From positions 41,264-105,263 of the forward strand of contig JACZJC010000080.1 of NCBI GenBank assembly GCA_014860745.1: DNA of 64,000 bases, in the 5' to 3' direction. Below, in pieces: positions 48,385-57,281 of this stretch. The DNA comes from Anaerolineales bacterium (lineage in GTDB: Bacteria > Chloroflexota > Anaerolineae > Anaerolineales > Villigracilaceae). Under the pieces are notes generated by a model. It did not search any database. It was given only the letters and a program-made list of their open reading frames with translations, and was not told where the DNA came from. The position numbers and the translations under genes are program-made. Numbering within the stretch: position 1 is the stretch's first letter; every line of letters begins with the position of its first letter.

Positions 48385-49308
48385 TCAATTCATCAAATAT
48401 GCATCGGCATAAATGACCTTATTTAGCAGAATTTGTGTTGTCTTCCAGATTGCGGACTGTTCGGGGTCGGAAAGGTCGAAATCCGCAATCTGCGGCTCTT
48501 CGCCCGCGCCGGTCCGGTCTGCAATTTTATTGTAGACACGGGCAAGCGGATTGCTAGTGTCTTTTGTCTCTACCCAGCGGATGACATCATTCTGGGGTTC
48601 GTCGAACGGGTTGGCGATCATCATCTGCAAACCGACGCCCATCAGCATCGCGCAATAGACGCGGTTGATGAGCGGGCGGTTCTCGTTTGGTACCGCGTTC
48701 GAGACATTGGAAAGCCCCACAGAAATGCTTGGCGCAGGATCCCAGGCATACTGCAAGGTGCGGACGGTTTCGATAAGATGCGGGCAATATTGCTGGCAGC
48801 CTGAAACGGTCAACACGAGCGGATCGATGATGAGATTCTCCATCGGGAGATCGATCTCCATCATGCGCGGAATCAGCGCTTCCACAGCGATATTCACACG
48901 CGCGTCCGCTTCGACGGGAATGCCTTCGGATCTCATCGTCAACGCGATCACCTTGGCGTTGTATTTCTTCGCAAGCAGCGGAATTTTTTCCAATCGTTCA
49001 GGTTCCGCTGAAGTGGAATTCAAAATAGGCTGCGCCTTTGTGATCTTTTTCAATGCCGCTTCCATGCCTTCCACATTGGTCGTGTCAATCGAAAGCGGCA
49101 CATCCACAACCGTCTCGACGGTTTCCACGATCCACGGGAAAACCTCCGCCCAATCCTTCTTACGCGGACCGAGGTTGATGTCAATGGCTTTTGCGCCCGC
49201 CTCCACCTGCCGGACGGCCAGATCCATGAAGAACTCACGGTCCCTTGCGGCCAGGGCCTCTTTCACTTTTTCAGAAATGATGTGAATATTTTCGCCGATG
49301 ATGTACAT
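48385..49308 (-). CDS. acsE: Methyl-THF:corrinoid/iron-sulfur protein methyltransferase
   Basis: The 307-residue TIM-barrel enzyme (pterin-binding family) moves the methyl group from methyl-THF to the cobalt of the AcsCD protein. It begins MYIIGENIHIISEKVKEALA, with AIDINLGPRK, LSIDTTNVEG, ILNSTSAEPE and LIIDPLVLTVS on successive strands, and the GLSNVSNAVPNE segment that binds pterin. It is about 40 residues longer than the M. thermoacetica enzyme, with an extra acidic C-terminal tail. GGAGAC precedes the ATG. It lies between acsV and the MetV-MetF fusion. Confidence 0.95.
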   Translation of the reverse strand: MYIIGENIHIISEKVKEALAARDREFFMDLAVRQVEAGAKAIDINLGPRKKDWAEVFPWIVETVETVVDVPLSIDTTNVEGMEAALKKITKAQPILNSTSAEPERLEKIPLLAKKYNAKVIALTMRSEGIPVEADARVNIAVEALIPRMMEIDLPMENLIIDPLVLTVSGCQQYCPHLIETVRTLQYAWDPAPSISVGLSNVSNAVPNENRPLINRVYCAMLMGVGLQMMIANPFDEPQNDVIRWVETKDTSNPLARVYNKIADRTGAGEEPQIADFDLSDPEQSAIWKTTQILLNKVIYADAYLMN

Positions 49309-49354
49309 GTGTGTCTCCTTATGAGTCAGAAGTCAAAGGGCAAAAGCCGCAACG

Positions 49355-51310
49355 TTATTCCGATGTTTGATCTTCGACCTTTGATGTTAGCGCCTCCACC
49401 ACACTTGGAAACTTGCTCAAGTCCGTGTGCGGCAGAAATAATGCCGAAGTAAAAGCCTCGTAGAAACTGTTATCTGCCGAAAGCTCGATATAAGTCATTC
49501 GTTTTGCGATCTCCGTAACCTGCTCCCGTTTGCGCCAGTCCAACAGCGCGTAATAGGCGCCCTTCACCGATGTGTTGCCGAGAAATTCAAACCTCGACCA
49601 ATCCATATCCGGCAGCAACCCAATTTGCACCGCCTTTTCTACATTGATGTATTTTCCAAACGATCCGCCCACCAAAACTTTGGATACACCTTCCAAAGAA
49701 ATTCCAACCGTCTCAGCCAGCACCGTAAACCCGGCATAGATGGCCGCCTTGGCACGCAGCAAATTGTCGACATCGACTCTGGAGAGAACGATATCTTCGC
49801 CCGATTCCGATTCCACACCCCAAGCCACCACATACTCTCCGCCATGCGCTCCTTCACGGACCCTTGAACTGCCAGCCATTAAGTTAACATTCCCAGCCTT
49901 GTCCAGGATGCCCGTCAGGAACGCCTCCGAAAGCAGGGCGATCAGACCACTGCCGCAAATTCCTTTCGGTTTGCCTCCGCCAATGACACGATAGGTCGGT
50001 TCCAACGTATCGCTGTTGATCCACACTTCTTCGATCGCGCCCTGGGTTGCGCGCATTCCATTGACCACCCCCGCGCCTTCAAAGGCAGGTCCCGCTGAAC
50101 AGGCACAGGTAACGAGCCAATCGCGGTTGCCCAAAACGGTCTCGCCGTTGGTGCCGACATCCAAGAAGAGTGTGACTTCATCCATGACATTAACGCCGGA
50201 GGACAAGACACCGGCCGTGATATCCGCTCCCACGTAACTTGCAACGCCGGGCAGGCAGTCCACACTGGCTTCGGGATTTGTGTTCAAGCCAATATCACGG
50301 GCTGTCAGAATGGGCGGGTGGTTCACAGCAGTAATGAAAGGCGACAATCGGATGTTTTCCGCAGGGATGCCCAGCAGAAGATGCATCATCGTACTGTTCC
50401 CTGAAATCGTCGCCTTGACGACATTTTCTGCTTTTGCATTGACTCGTTTGCAAGCGGTTTCGAGTAGGCTGTTGATCGAATCCAGTACGCGTTGACGGAG
50501 ATCCTGTCCGCCGCCATTTTTACTTGCATAGATGATGCGGGAAATGACATCTTCTCCGCGCGCGATCTGCCCGTTATACTCCGCCACTTGCGCCTTCACC
50601 TGCCCGTTGACCATGTCAACGAGCCATAAAGTGACCGTTGTTGTGCCGATGTCAATGGCTGTACCCCAGAGCGGCGAATACTCATCCACCATACCGGGCT
50701 GCAAATCAAGGAGGCGAATGGGGCGGTCGGTCTCATAGCTTTCAATCACATTTTTGACATCGACCACCGCAGTGACATTCCAATCGCCTTCGCGCAGAAT
50801 CTTTCCCATCTTTTGCAGGAGGTTCAAGGAGCAGGTTACATTTTCGAAGCGATGTTGCAGGCGGAAGGCCGTTTGCAAACGAGCCCAGTCGTCTGTCTGG
50901 TCGTCCATGCTGGGCGGAGTGAGCTCCAAATGGATGCGGCGTACCGTTTGATCTTGTAAATACTCGTATTCTTCGGGTACGGTGACTTCGGCAACAACGC
51001 GGTCGGTTGTGAGCCGTCGTTCGATCTTCTCCTGTGGCGGCACGTAAATTGCAACGTCGCCTTCCACAACAGTTTGACACGCGAGCGCGTAACCCTGTTC
51101 GACATCCTCGGGAGAAAGGCGTAATGTGCTTCTTCGCCTGACCGTTCCCTCCATAACCTGCACGGCGCAACGACCACAGCGTCCCTGCCCGCCGCATGGT
51201 TGACCGATGTCAATGCCCGCGAGGTGTGCGGCATCGGAGAGCAAAGCCCCTGTGGGAATTTTCACTGAGGCTTGCTTGTTATTGTGGGTGAAGGAAATGG
51301 TGTGTTGCAT
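49355..51310 (-). CDS. acsV: Corrinoid protein reductive activator (ASKHA-domain ferredoxin)
   Basis: A 651-residue protein. A plant-type 2Fe-2S domain is at the N-terminus (C39, C45, C48 in PCGGQGRCGRC and C78 in YALACQTV). A linker domain leads to an ASKHA ATPase core of the RamA/AcsV (DUF4445) type with GTAIDIGTTTVTLWLVD and FLDVGTNGE motifs, and the GICGSGLIALLSEA segment. It uses ATP to reduce inactive Co(II) corrinoid protein back to Co(I). It lies next to acsC and acsD, its substrate genes. It lacks a clear ribosome site; a GAAAGACGAAAG-type repeat fills its upstream spacer. Confidence 0.93.
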   Translation of the reverse strand: MQHTISFTHNNKQASVKIPTGALLSDAAHLAGIDIGQPCGGQGRCGRCAVQVMEGTVRRRSTLRLSPEDVEQGYALACQTVVEGDVAIYVPPQEKIERRLTTDRVVAEVTVPEEYEYLQDQTVRRIHLELTPPSMDDQTDDWARLQTAFRLQHRFENVTCSLNLLQKMGKILREGDWNVTAVVDVKNVIESYETDRPIRLLDLQPGMVDEYSPLWGTAIDIGTTTVTLWLVDMVNGQVKAQVAEYNGQIARGEDVISRIIYASKNGGGQDLRQRVLDSINSLLETACKRVNAKAENVVKATISGNSTMMHLLLGIPAENIRLSPFITAVNHPPILTARDIGLNTNPEASVDCLPGVASYVGADITAGVLSSGVNVMDEVTLFLDVGTNGETVLGNRDWLVTCACSAGPAFEGAGVVNGMRATQGAIEEVWINSDTLEPTYRVIGGGKPKGICGSGLIALLSEAFLTGILDKAGNVNLMAGSSRVREGAHGGEYVVAWGVESESGEDIVLSRVDVDNLLRAKAAIYAGFTVLAETVGISLEGVSKVLVGGSFGKYINVEKAVQIGLLPDMDWSRFEFLGNTSVKGAYYALLDWRKREQVTEIAKRMTYIELSADNSFYEAFTSALFLPHTDLSKFPSVVEALTSKVEDQTSE

Positions 51311-51372
51311 GGCGGGAAGGAAAGACGAAAGAGGAAAGATGGTTCACATCTTCTTTCGTCTTTCCTCTTTCT
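51311..51372. repeat. Purine/pyrimidine hairpin spacer between acsC and acsV
   Basis: GAAAGACGAAAGAGGAAAGA (about 51319-51340) pairs with TCTTTCGTCTTTCCTCTTTC (about 51352-51372), imperfectly and with a short loop. It covers the whole gap. Confidence 0.65.
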
Positions 51373-52692
51373 TTAGTTGAGCGCCTGTTTCATAAACGCA
51401 GGCAGATCCACTGCCTCACGCGGACCCACGCGGACTTCCCAACCGGGCAATTCTTCCTCCACTTCACCGGAAAGCACAGCAACATGCCCCGGCAGAACGA
51501 TACGTTTCCTGCTGACCTTATCCGCAACATTGAAGCCTTTGATGGCTTTCGCAATTCTCTCGGCGTCGAATTTGCCTGCCGCCCACGCCGTCAGCACAGA
51601 CATGCCTTCCGCGTCGGTGACAACCAGCCACGCGGGCAAGCCGCTTCCTTCCACTTCGTTGGCAACAGCAAAGTATGTGATGCTGAAGTTGGTCGTGACC
51701 AGCACAGGGCTTTCTGGTTTCGGTGAGTTGATTTCGTAAACACCCGGCTGGACCTGGATCGGTTTTTGCGGGTCGGTGTAAATGTTCTCGCGCAGGACAA
51801 GCAATGGGTAGATCATTTCGGGGGCGAAGGTGTCCAATACCACAAAGCCCGCGTATTTTGCAATCGCCTGTGCGGCGTATACAGCTTCCTTTGCGGGTCC
51901 GTTTTGCGCGGCAAAGAAGATGGTTGGATAACCAAGCGGCTTGAAGTTTTTCAATGCCAGCCGCCTTGCCTGTGTGGAACGCATCAGCCACTCGCCAAGA
52001 TTCTTTCCGCCCAAATCAAGCACGATTTCTTCCATGCCTTTGGTTTGGACTTTTTGAGTCAGGTCGGCAAGGTCGTCCAGCGAGTCCGCTTTGACAACCA
52101 GGGCGGCTTTATGCTTTTTGGCAACCTCGGCCAGAGCTTCGTAATTGGATGAATCGGCAGCGTAGATCAATGTCCCTTCACCGGCGAGCAGGCTGAGGCT
52201 TGAGTCCAGAAGCGCAGCGTCGTTCGCAATCAAGATCAAGGGATGCCTGGTTGCACTTCTGACGGTTTTCACTGCCGCGGTTAAATCTCCATCGGCTTCG
52301 ATGGCAAATCCATCGAGCGTGAATTCCATGCCCACATAACTGACTTTGTAGGCGTTGGCGGCTGCAATTTTTTTTGCGAGATCGGGGTCGCTGGCCTTAA
52401 CACGCAGGAAAAGACCGGGCTTGTTGTAAAACGTTTTTTCGTGGCGGAACATCACGACTTCGTTGCCGACTTTAAGCTCGGTTCCATTTGCTTTGAGTGT
52501 GATCAAGCGGATGGGCGGCGCGGCGGATTCGGCAAGCTGTTTTTTCGATTCTTCGCTGACGTAGGGACATGTGCCAAGTTCAACCTGTTTTGCCGCGAGT
52601 TTCATCGCGAACGCTAGACAGGTGGGGAAGCCGCATTCCTTGCAGTTGGTCTGCGGGAGCATTTTGTAAATTTGGATTCCTGAAAGTGCCAT
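51373..52692 (-). CDS. acsC: Corrinoid/iron-sulfur protein large subunit
   Basis: A 439-residue subunit. The N-terminal 4Fe-4S domain has CKECGFPTCLAFAMKLA and CPYVSEE (Cys near residues 18, 21, 26 and 43), as in all AcsC. The TIM-barrel domain follows, and the last about 110 residues (from NFSITYFAVANEVE) form the Rossmann-like corrinoid-binding domain. With AcsD it carries the methyl group from AcsE to acetyl-CoA synthase. Normal length. It lies directly after acsD. Confidence 0.96.
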   Translation of the reverse strand: MALSGIQIYKMLPQTNCKECGFPTCLAFAMKLAAKQVELGTCPYVSEESKKQLAESAAPPIRLITLKANGTELKVGNEVVMFRHEKTFYNKPGLFLRVKASDPDLAKKIAAANAYKVSYVGMEFTLDGFAIEADGDLTAAVKTVRSATRHPLILIANDAALLDSSLSLLAGEGTLIYAADSSNYEALAEVAKKHKAALVVKADSLDDLADLTQKVQTKGMEEIVLDLGGKNLGEWLMRSTQARRLALKNFKPLGYPTIFFAAQNGPAKEAVYAAQAIAKYAGFVVLDTFAPEMIYPLLVLRENIYTDPQKPIQVQPGVYEINSPKPESPVLVTTNFSITYFAVANEVEGSGLPAWLVVTDAEGMSVLTAWAAGKFDAERIAKAIKGFNVADKVSRKRIVLPGHVAVLSGEVEEELPGWEVRVGPREAVDLPAFMKQALN

Positions 52693-52763
52693 GTAAACCT
52701 CCGATATTCGATAGTGGATATTCGTTCTTCGATATTCTTCGAGTATCGATTATCGAATATCGT
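52693..52763. repeat. ATTCGATA-type inverted repeats between acsD and acsC
   Basis: The spacer holds GATATTCGATAGTGGATATTC, its continuation CGTTCTTCGATATTCTTCGA, and GTATCGATTATCGAATATCG. These are inverted and direct copies of TCGATAAT-like words able to form a long hairpin. Confidence 0.65.
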
Positions 52764-53708
52764 TCATGCTGTTATCAATTCCTCAACTGCTTCCTTGATT
52801 CGGTTCACCGACTCAGGATGCCGCAACACGATAATATCTGCGCCTGACTCAACAAGCGATAGGGCAGTGATGGTTTCCCAGTGAATGGCGCGGGTTATCC
52901 AATCGCCCCACGCTTCGGGCACGCCTTCGCCGACTTTCGATTCCTTGGTCTTCCAGGCTTCGAAGCCGGGCGTGACAATCATCGGGAATTGGGTCATCGC
53001 ATCGCCTTGCAGGGCGGCGAGCCGCAGGCGTTCCATCACCGAATAGCCATATTCGATTCCATAGCCAAGCGCGCCTGTGGTCGGGTCCATGAGGATGCGG
53101 TCTTTGGGCATGCCCATATCGCTGATAAGAATGTTCAATTGCTTCGAAAGATTTACATCCATCGGCGCACGAGCCTGCACGAGATGACCGTTCGCCATGG
53201 CGGTTGCAACAATCGTGCGGTAATTCTTGTCTTCGCAAATGCCGAGCACAAGTTTCTCGCCCTTGGCCGCTTCGGAGATTGGCACAAGCAGTTCGTTGTC
53301 TTTTTCCATCTGCCCCGGCCCCCAGACGATGAGCGGTAATCCGGTTGCACTCAATACGGATTTGACAACTTTCACCGCATCTTCAACCGAATCTTCAACG
53401 GTCAATGCCAGGACGATGAGGTCTGCTCCCGCTTCTTGAGCTTTCTTCGCCCATTGAGCAGGATCATTCATCGCTTCACCCCAGACCTCCGCCAGCAGCG
53501 GTGACCAGTCATCGGGTTTACGCGATTTGATCTCGATGGCAATCACGGGCTTATTCGTCGTAGGCGCTTCGAATTGAAGATACGGCATCGTCGTTCCACC
53601 GCCGACCGTGACGGCTTTGGCGCGTGTGCCACCCTCCGCGCTCGTCGCGCCGATGGTGATTGACCTGATGTTTCCAGGCCATTTGTCCTTTGGGATTTCG
53701 ATTGGCAT
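52764..53708 (-). CDS. acsD: Corrinoid/iron-sulfur protein small subunit
   Basis: The 314-residue TIM-barrel subunit starts MPIEIPKDKWPGNIRSITIG after GGAGG at 53708; the upstream extension to 53798 is repeat sequence. Conserved blocks include VTVGGGTTMPYLQFEAP, AGADLIVLALTVEDSVED and RILMDPTTGALGYGIEYGYS. With AcsC it binds the corrinoid. It follows the CBS gene. Confidence 0.95.
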   Translation of the reverse strand: MPIEIPKDKWPGNIRSITIGATSAEGGTRAKAVTVGGGTTMPYLQFEAPTTNKPVIAIEIKSRKPDDWSPLLAEVWGEAMNDPAQWAKKAQEAGADLIVLALTVEDSVEDAVKVVKSVLSATGLPLIVWGPGQMEKDNELLVPISEAAKGEKLVLGICEDKNYRTIVATAMANGHLVQARAPMDVNLSKQLNILISDMGMPKDRILMDPTTGALGYGIEYGYSVMERLRLAALQGDAMTQFPMIVTPGFEAWKTKESKVGEGVPEAWGDWITRAIHWETITALSLVESGADIIVLRHPESVNRIKEAVEELITA

Positions 53709-53862
53709 GTGTTCCTCCGGTGTTTCATCTATGTCATTGCAAGGGCTGTCGAGGAGGCGGCGTTCGTCCGCCATATCGAGACCGGCCGAAGCAATCATCT
53801 TTCTTCGTCCAAAATATCGTTTGCAGGTTAGCGGAGATTGCTTCGCTCCGCTCGCAACGACA
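53709..53862. repeat. GTCATTGC/GCAATC-type dispersed repeat between the CBS gene and acsD
   Basis: The 154-base spacer contains ATGTCATTGCAAGGGCTGTC, CCGAAGCAATCATC and GAGATTGCTTCGCTCCGCTC followed by GCAACGACATC. These inverted halves match a repeat widely seen in bacterial intergenic regions (GTCATTGCGAG with AAGCAATC). It looks partly decayed. Confidence 0.7.
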
Positions 53863-54363
53863 TCAAATTAATCCCGCCTTCCTCCTCGCCTCATCTCTTC
53901 TTTCAATAAACTGCTCGATCGGCGATTTGCGTTCAGCGGCGAGTCCCAAATCCTTTAAATCGTTTTCATCCTTCGCCGCCATGTGACGCAGAATATGACG
54001 ATACGAAATGTATGCGGCAGGATAGATAATCCCTGCCGAGTTGTGCAGCATATAAGCAACGCGGATGCCCCTGTCCTTCATCATCTGTGCAGCGACCGCA
54101 AGGGATATGTCCGCGGGCATTTCGGGGACGCCTTCGCTCATGATGTCTTCTGCAACCAGACTTTCATACCCTTCCCTTGCATACGCCCAGACCAATTCAT
54201 CGGCTCCGACCACGCCGACGCCGTGACCCTCCCCATCGAGCACGCACATCGCTTCGACATTCTTCTCCAGCAGGAAGCGCGCGATATCCACGATGGGAGA
54301 GTCCCATTTGCAGGTCGGCACGCCGACAGTCATCAGGTCACGGACGAGGAGAGGCTTTGCCAT
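53863..54363 (-). CDS. CBS-domain protein inside the acs operon
   Basis: A 166-residue protein with two CBS motifs in tandem (LLVRDLMTVGVPTCKWDSPI, about residues 5-24, and VAEDIMSEGVPEMPADISLA, about residues 75-94). CBS pairs bind adenosine compounds and often report energy or redox state. The C-terminal 40 residues are charged (KSPIEQFIERRDEARRKAG). It may regulate an Acs protein. No start problem: ATG 54363. Confidence 0.88.
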   Translation of the reverse strand: MAKPLLVRDLMTVGVPTCKWDSPIVDIARFLLEKNVEAMCVLDGEGHGVGVVGADELVWAYAREGYESLVAEDIMSEGVPEMPADISLAVAAQMMKDRGIRVAYMLHNSAGIIYPAAYISYRHILRHMAAKDENDLKDLGLAAERKSPIEQFIERRDEARRKAGLI

Positions 54364-54419
54364 GATTGAAAATACAATGGGACATTCCCACTGGAATATC
54401 CCATTGTTCGTTGTGTAAC

Positions 54420-54896
54420 TTACTCTCCCTCGCCTGCCTGGTTGCTCAGGTAGTTCTCCAATCCCATCTGCTCGATTTGTACGCGTTGTTTCTTCGCCCA
54501 GTCGTGATGTCCCTCCTCCATCTTGAGGATGGTCACCAGCAGGTCACCCGTGGACTCGTCACCGACTTCACTGGCGAGTGCGATGCCCGCGTTGTAGGCT
54601 TTGATCGCGCCGAGTTCAGCTTCCTGATCGTTGCTGACCATCTCCAATACGTTCTTGCCGATCTTCATCTGGTTGAGTTTGGAGACGACCGGCAATCCCT
54701 CCAAAAAAAGGATGCGCCCAATCAGCCATTCGGCATGATGCATTTCATCGATTGCTTTCTTTTCGATTTCTTTGTGAAGTTTCCCGTAGCCCCAGTTGTT
54801 GCACATCTCGGAATGCACCATATACTGGCTGATGGCGGTCAGTTCGTCCGCCAGAAGTTCGTTCAAGACTTTTAGAAGATTTTCATTGCCTTTCAT
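54420..54896 (-). CDS. bfr: Bacterioferritin
   Basis: The 158-residue protein has the complete ferroxidase centre of bacterioferritin (E18, E51, H54, E94, E127, H130) and the heme ligand M52. It stores iron as a 24-mer and detoxifies Fe(II) and peroxide. Its place between acsB and the CBS gene suggests iron supply for the many clusters of the CODH/ACS system. CAGGAGA precedes ATG 54896. Confidence 0.95.
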   Translation of the reverse strand: MKGNENLLKVLNELLADELTAISQYMVHSEMCNNWGYGKLHKEIEKKAIDEMHHAEWLIGRILFLEGLPVVSKLNQMKIGKNVLEMVSNDQEAELGAIKAYNAGIALASEVGDESTGDLLVTILKMEEGHHDWAKKQRVQIEQMGLENYLSNQAGEGE

Positions 54897-54965
54897 GTTT
54901 TCTCCTGATGCGAGTTGAAGGTTGAATGGTTAAACTTCAAATTGCAACCTTCCAACCTGTTATTG
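54897..54965. repeat. GAAGGTTGAA/TTCCAACC hairpin between acsB and bfr
   Basis: GAAGGTTGAATGGTTAAACT and TTCAAATTGCAACCTTCCAA are partly complementary (GAAGGTTG with CAACCTTC). The repeat overlaps the region just upstream of the bfr gene. Confidence 0.55.
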
Positions 54966-57248
54966 TTAGAACATCGGCTCCATCGCCATGGCGGGATGAT
55001 TATGTGCCTCGAGCCAGGCGAGCAGATCTTCAACCGAAGTTACATTCCTTTCATCTGCGATCTTATCCAACAGGTCGGGGTCACCTTCGCGTTCGCAGAC
55101 GGCTTGGAATTCGTCTTTCATGGTCTCTTTCAGCACAGACGACATCCATATCACCCGCTTGAAGCCGCCGTCGGCAGAAATGAACTTGGGGCTGATGAGA
55201 TAGAACTTGCCGACGCCCATCACGCCAGGGGTTTGCATGCCGCCGCCCGCAATGCCCGCCAGCGTGGAGAAGGTCATGCCCGCGGGGGTCAGGGACGTGT
55301 CTTCGCGTGAGACCACCATCACGCCGTTGGCTTCAGGGATGAGCATGACGATACATTCGAAGCATCCGCAGGCCGTCATCGGGTTTTCCATGATCGAGTA
55401 CATCGAGACTTCCTCCACCACGCCATGCGAACCGATTTTGGCGTAATCGTTCGTTCCCTGCCAATAGCCCTTTCTGTCGTCGATTTGTTTGCCAAGCTTG
55501 ATGGGTTGGTTCGGTCCCGTTGGGTTGATGCTGAAAGATGCTTTGCAATCCAGCCAGTTGTATGCGCCGCACAGTCCAAGCCGCTCAGGTGATACTACGC
55601 AGACGTGATTCGGCGCGAACGATTGACACAATGTGCAGGAGTAGAACTCTTCCACCTTGTCGTCGGTCAGGTCGGCGAGGCGTTTGTTGCGGAAGTCGTA
55701 CGCGACGCGCGCTTTTTCCAGCCATTCGGCATGCAGCGCAGGATCGGTGACGATGGTCACCTGGACTTTGTCCACGATGGCGCCGAAGTCTTCGTGGAAT
55801 CTTGCGTGCAGGATCTTGCCGAACGATTCAAGACTAAAACCCTTGTCTGCCGCGGCGTTCGAGATGCGGATCCAGGCGATATCGCGTTGACCCACGTGTT
55901 GAATCCCGCTTGCACCGTTCACGAAATAATGGACTTGCCGTTCGAGCACGGGTTCAAAGTCCTGCTGCATTTGCCTGCCCGCAACCTTGATAACGATGCC
56001 CATGTCCATTGAGCCTTGCGCTTCGACTTTCGAGAAATCAGGGCCAACGACTTCGATCTTGCCGTCTGTGACCTCATCAAGCTTTGCCATCTGAAGATAT
56101 TCAAAGGCGCGGCTGTGTTTGCCGCCGAATTCGATACGTAAATCTGCCTTGCGGACAACCTCACCTTCGAAGGCGGAGCCATACGGAACGGGAACATCCA
56201 CGTTCGAAACCTTGACCTTGACACCGCGGACTTCGATACATTTTTGAACAAGTTGCTCGGCGCGTTCCAAATCATCCTTGCCTTCGATCTGATTGAAAGG
56301 CATGGAGACGACATGCTCATAGGTTGTCACACCTGTTGGTAAAATTTCGGGAATGACCGTATCTGCGATGACAGGGAAACCGAAGTTGATCGCGCCTGCC
56401 GCGGCGGCGTATTTCAAATCGTCCACTTCGCCGAGGGCGAGAACGAACGCAAAGACGCGTTCCTTGTTGTAAAGCAGGATTTCACGCGATTGACCGGGCT
56501 TAAGTCCGCCGAAGGTCAATGCAGAGCGGGTGGCAAAGCCTAAAGCATAGATCGCGGAGATGGTGTCAGTTCCAAATGGGACGGTAAACGTGTTGTAGCC
56601 AAGTTCCACACCCTCTTCTTGTAGTTGATGGATGATGCTGCGTCCATTCACGTTGCCACAGAGGAAGGTCAGGATGTTACGGCGTTGTAATTCACGCACG
56701 ATCTTGACCGCGACTGCATTTGATTTTGCACAACCAACGATTGCGGCAAAACCTGGCATGCGACCATCAACCAATTGAATGCCCCATGAACGGAGTTGAA
56801 TATCATCAATGGGACCATTCAAGTGTCCATCCAGATTCTCGCCTCCACTTTCGGGACTCGTGAATGACGTGCCTCCTGCCAGTTTAAAACCAGGCATGGG
56901 TTCAGGCTGAAGTCCATAAGCGAAGCGCACGGCTTCAATCGTCTCGGCGGCGAGAAGCGTTGCCATTCCCGAGTCGAGGGTCTCGCCGAGGTAGGGAGTC
57001 CATTTTGCAAAAGCGGGGAGCGGATGCAGCATGTCCCGCGCATACTTCACTACAAATTGCAAGTCGCCAAGTTTTTCTATAGACTTGCCTGTCATGCCGA
57101 GGATGGTGGGGAGGTAGTACGCCGTGTTTGGGAATGAAACGGGGGTGTCGGCGCCTTTCTCGTTTAAGGCTCTGTTGAGCATCAATTCGGCTTCGGTTAC
57201 CAGCGCGTTCGCGCCGCGCATGGCACGGGTAGCTATGTATTTTGACAT
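54966..57248 (-). CDS. acsB: Acetyl-CoA synthase subunit of CODH/ACS (bacterial type)
   Basis: A 760-residue enzyme that joins methyl from AcsCD, CO and CoA to acetyl-CoA. The A-cluster ligands are present: C538, C541, C550 and C560 (CTLCQSFAPNHVC and ERLGLCGAYNWLD) for the 4Fe-4S, and C627 and C629 (ACGCFEC) for nickel. The positions are offset by 32 from the Moorella protein. The N-terminal CODH-contacting domain is present, so it is of the full bacterial type. GAGGAG precedes the ATG. It lies next to acsA. Confidence 0.97.
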   Translation of the reverse strand: MSKYIATRAMRGANALVTEAELMLNRALNEKGADTPVSFPNTAYYLPTILGMTGKSIEKLGDLQFVVKYARDMLHPLPAFAKWTPYLGETLDSGMATLLAAETIEAVRFAYGLQPEPMPGFKLAGGTSFTSPESGGENLDGHLNGPIDDIQLRSWGIQLVDGRMPGFAAIVGCAKSNAVAVKIVRELQRRNILTFLCGNVNGRSIIHQLQEEGVELGYNTFTVPFGTDTISAIYALGFATRSALTFGGLKPGQSREILLYNKERVFAFVLALGEVDDLKYAAAAGAINFGFPVIADTVIPEILPTGVTTYEHVVSMPFNQIEGKDDLERAEQLVQKCIEVRGVKVKVSNVDVPVPYGSAFEGEVVRKADLRIEFGGKHSRAFEYLQMAKLDEVTDGKIEVVGPDFSKVEAQGSMDMGIVIKVAGRQMQQDFEPVLERQVHYFVNGASGIQHVGQRDIAWIRISNAAADKGFSLESFGKILHARFHEDFGAIVDKVQVTIVTDPALHAEWLEKARVAYDFRNKRLADLTDDKVEEFYSCTLCQSFAPNHVCVVSPERLGLCGAYNWLDCKASFSINPTGPNQPIKLGKQIDDRKGYWQGTNDYAKIGSHGVVEEVSMYSIMENPMTACGCFECIVMLIPEANGVMVVSREDTSLTPAGMTFSTLAGIAGGGMQTPGVMGVGKFYLISPKFISADGGFKRVIWMSSVLKETMKDEFQAVCEREGDPDLLDKIADERNVTSVEDLLAWLEAHNHPAMAMEPMF

Positions 57249-57281
57249 ACTTATCTCCTCGTAATGATACAGTTCCGATTA

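Noticed and set aside
48298..54965. CRISPR array in the acs region
   Set aside because: The repeats differ from spacer to spacer, are inverted and not regularly spaced, and no cas gene is present.
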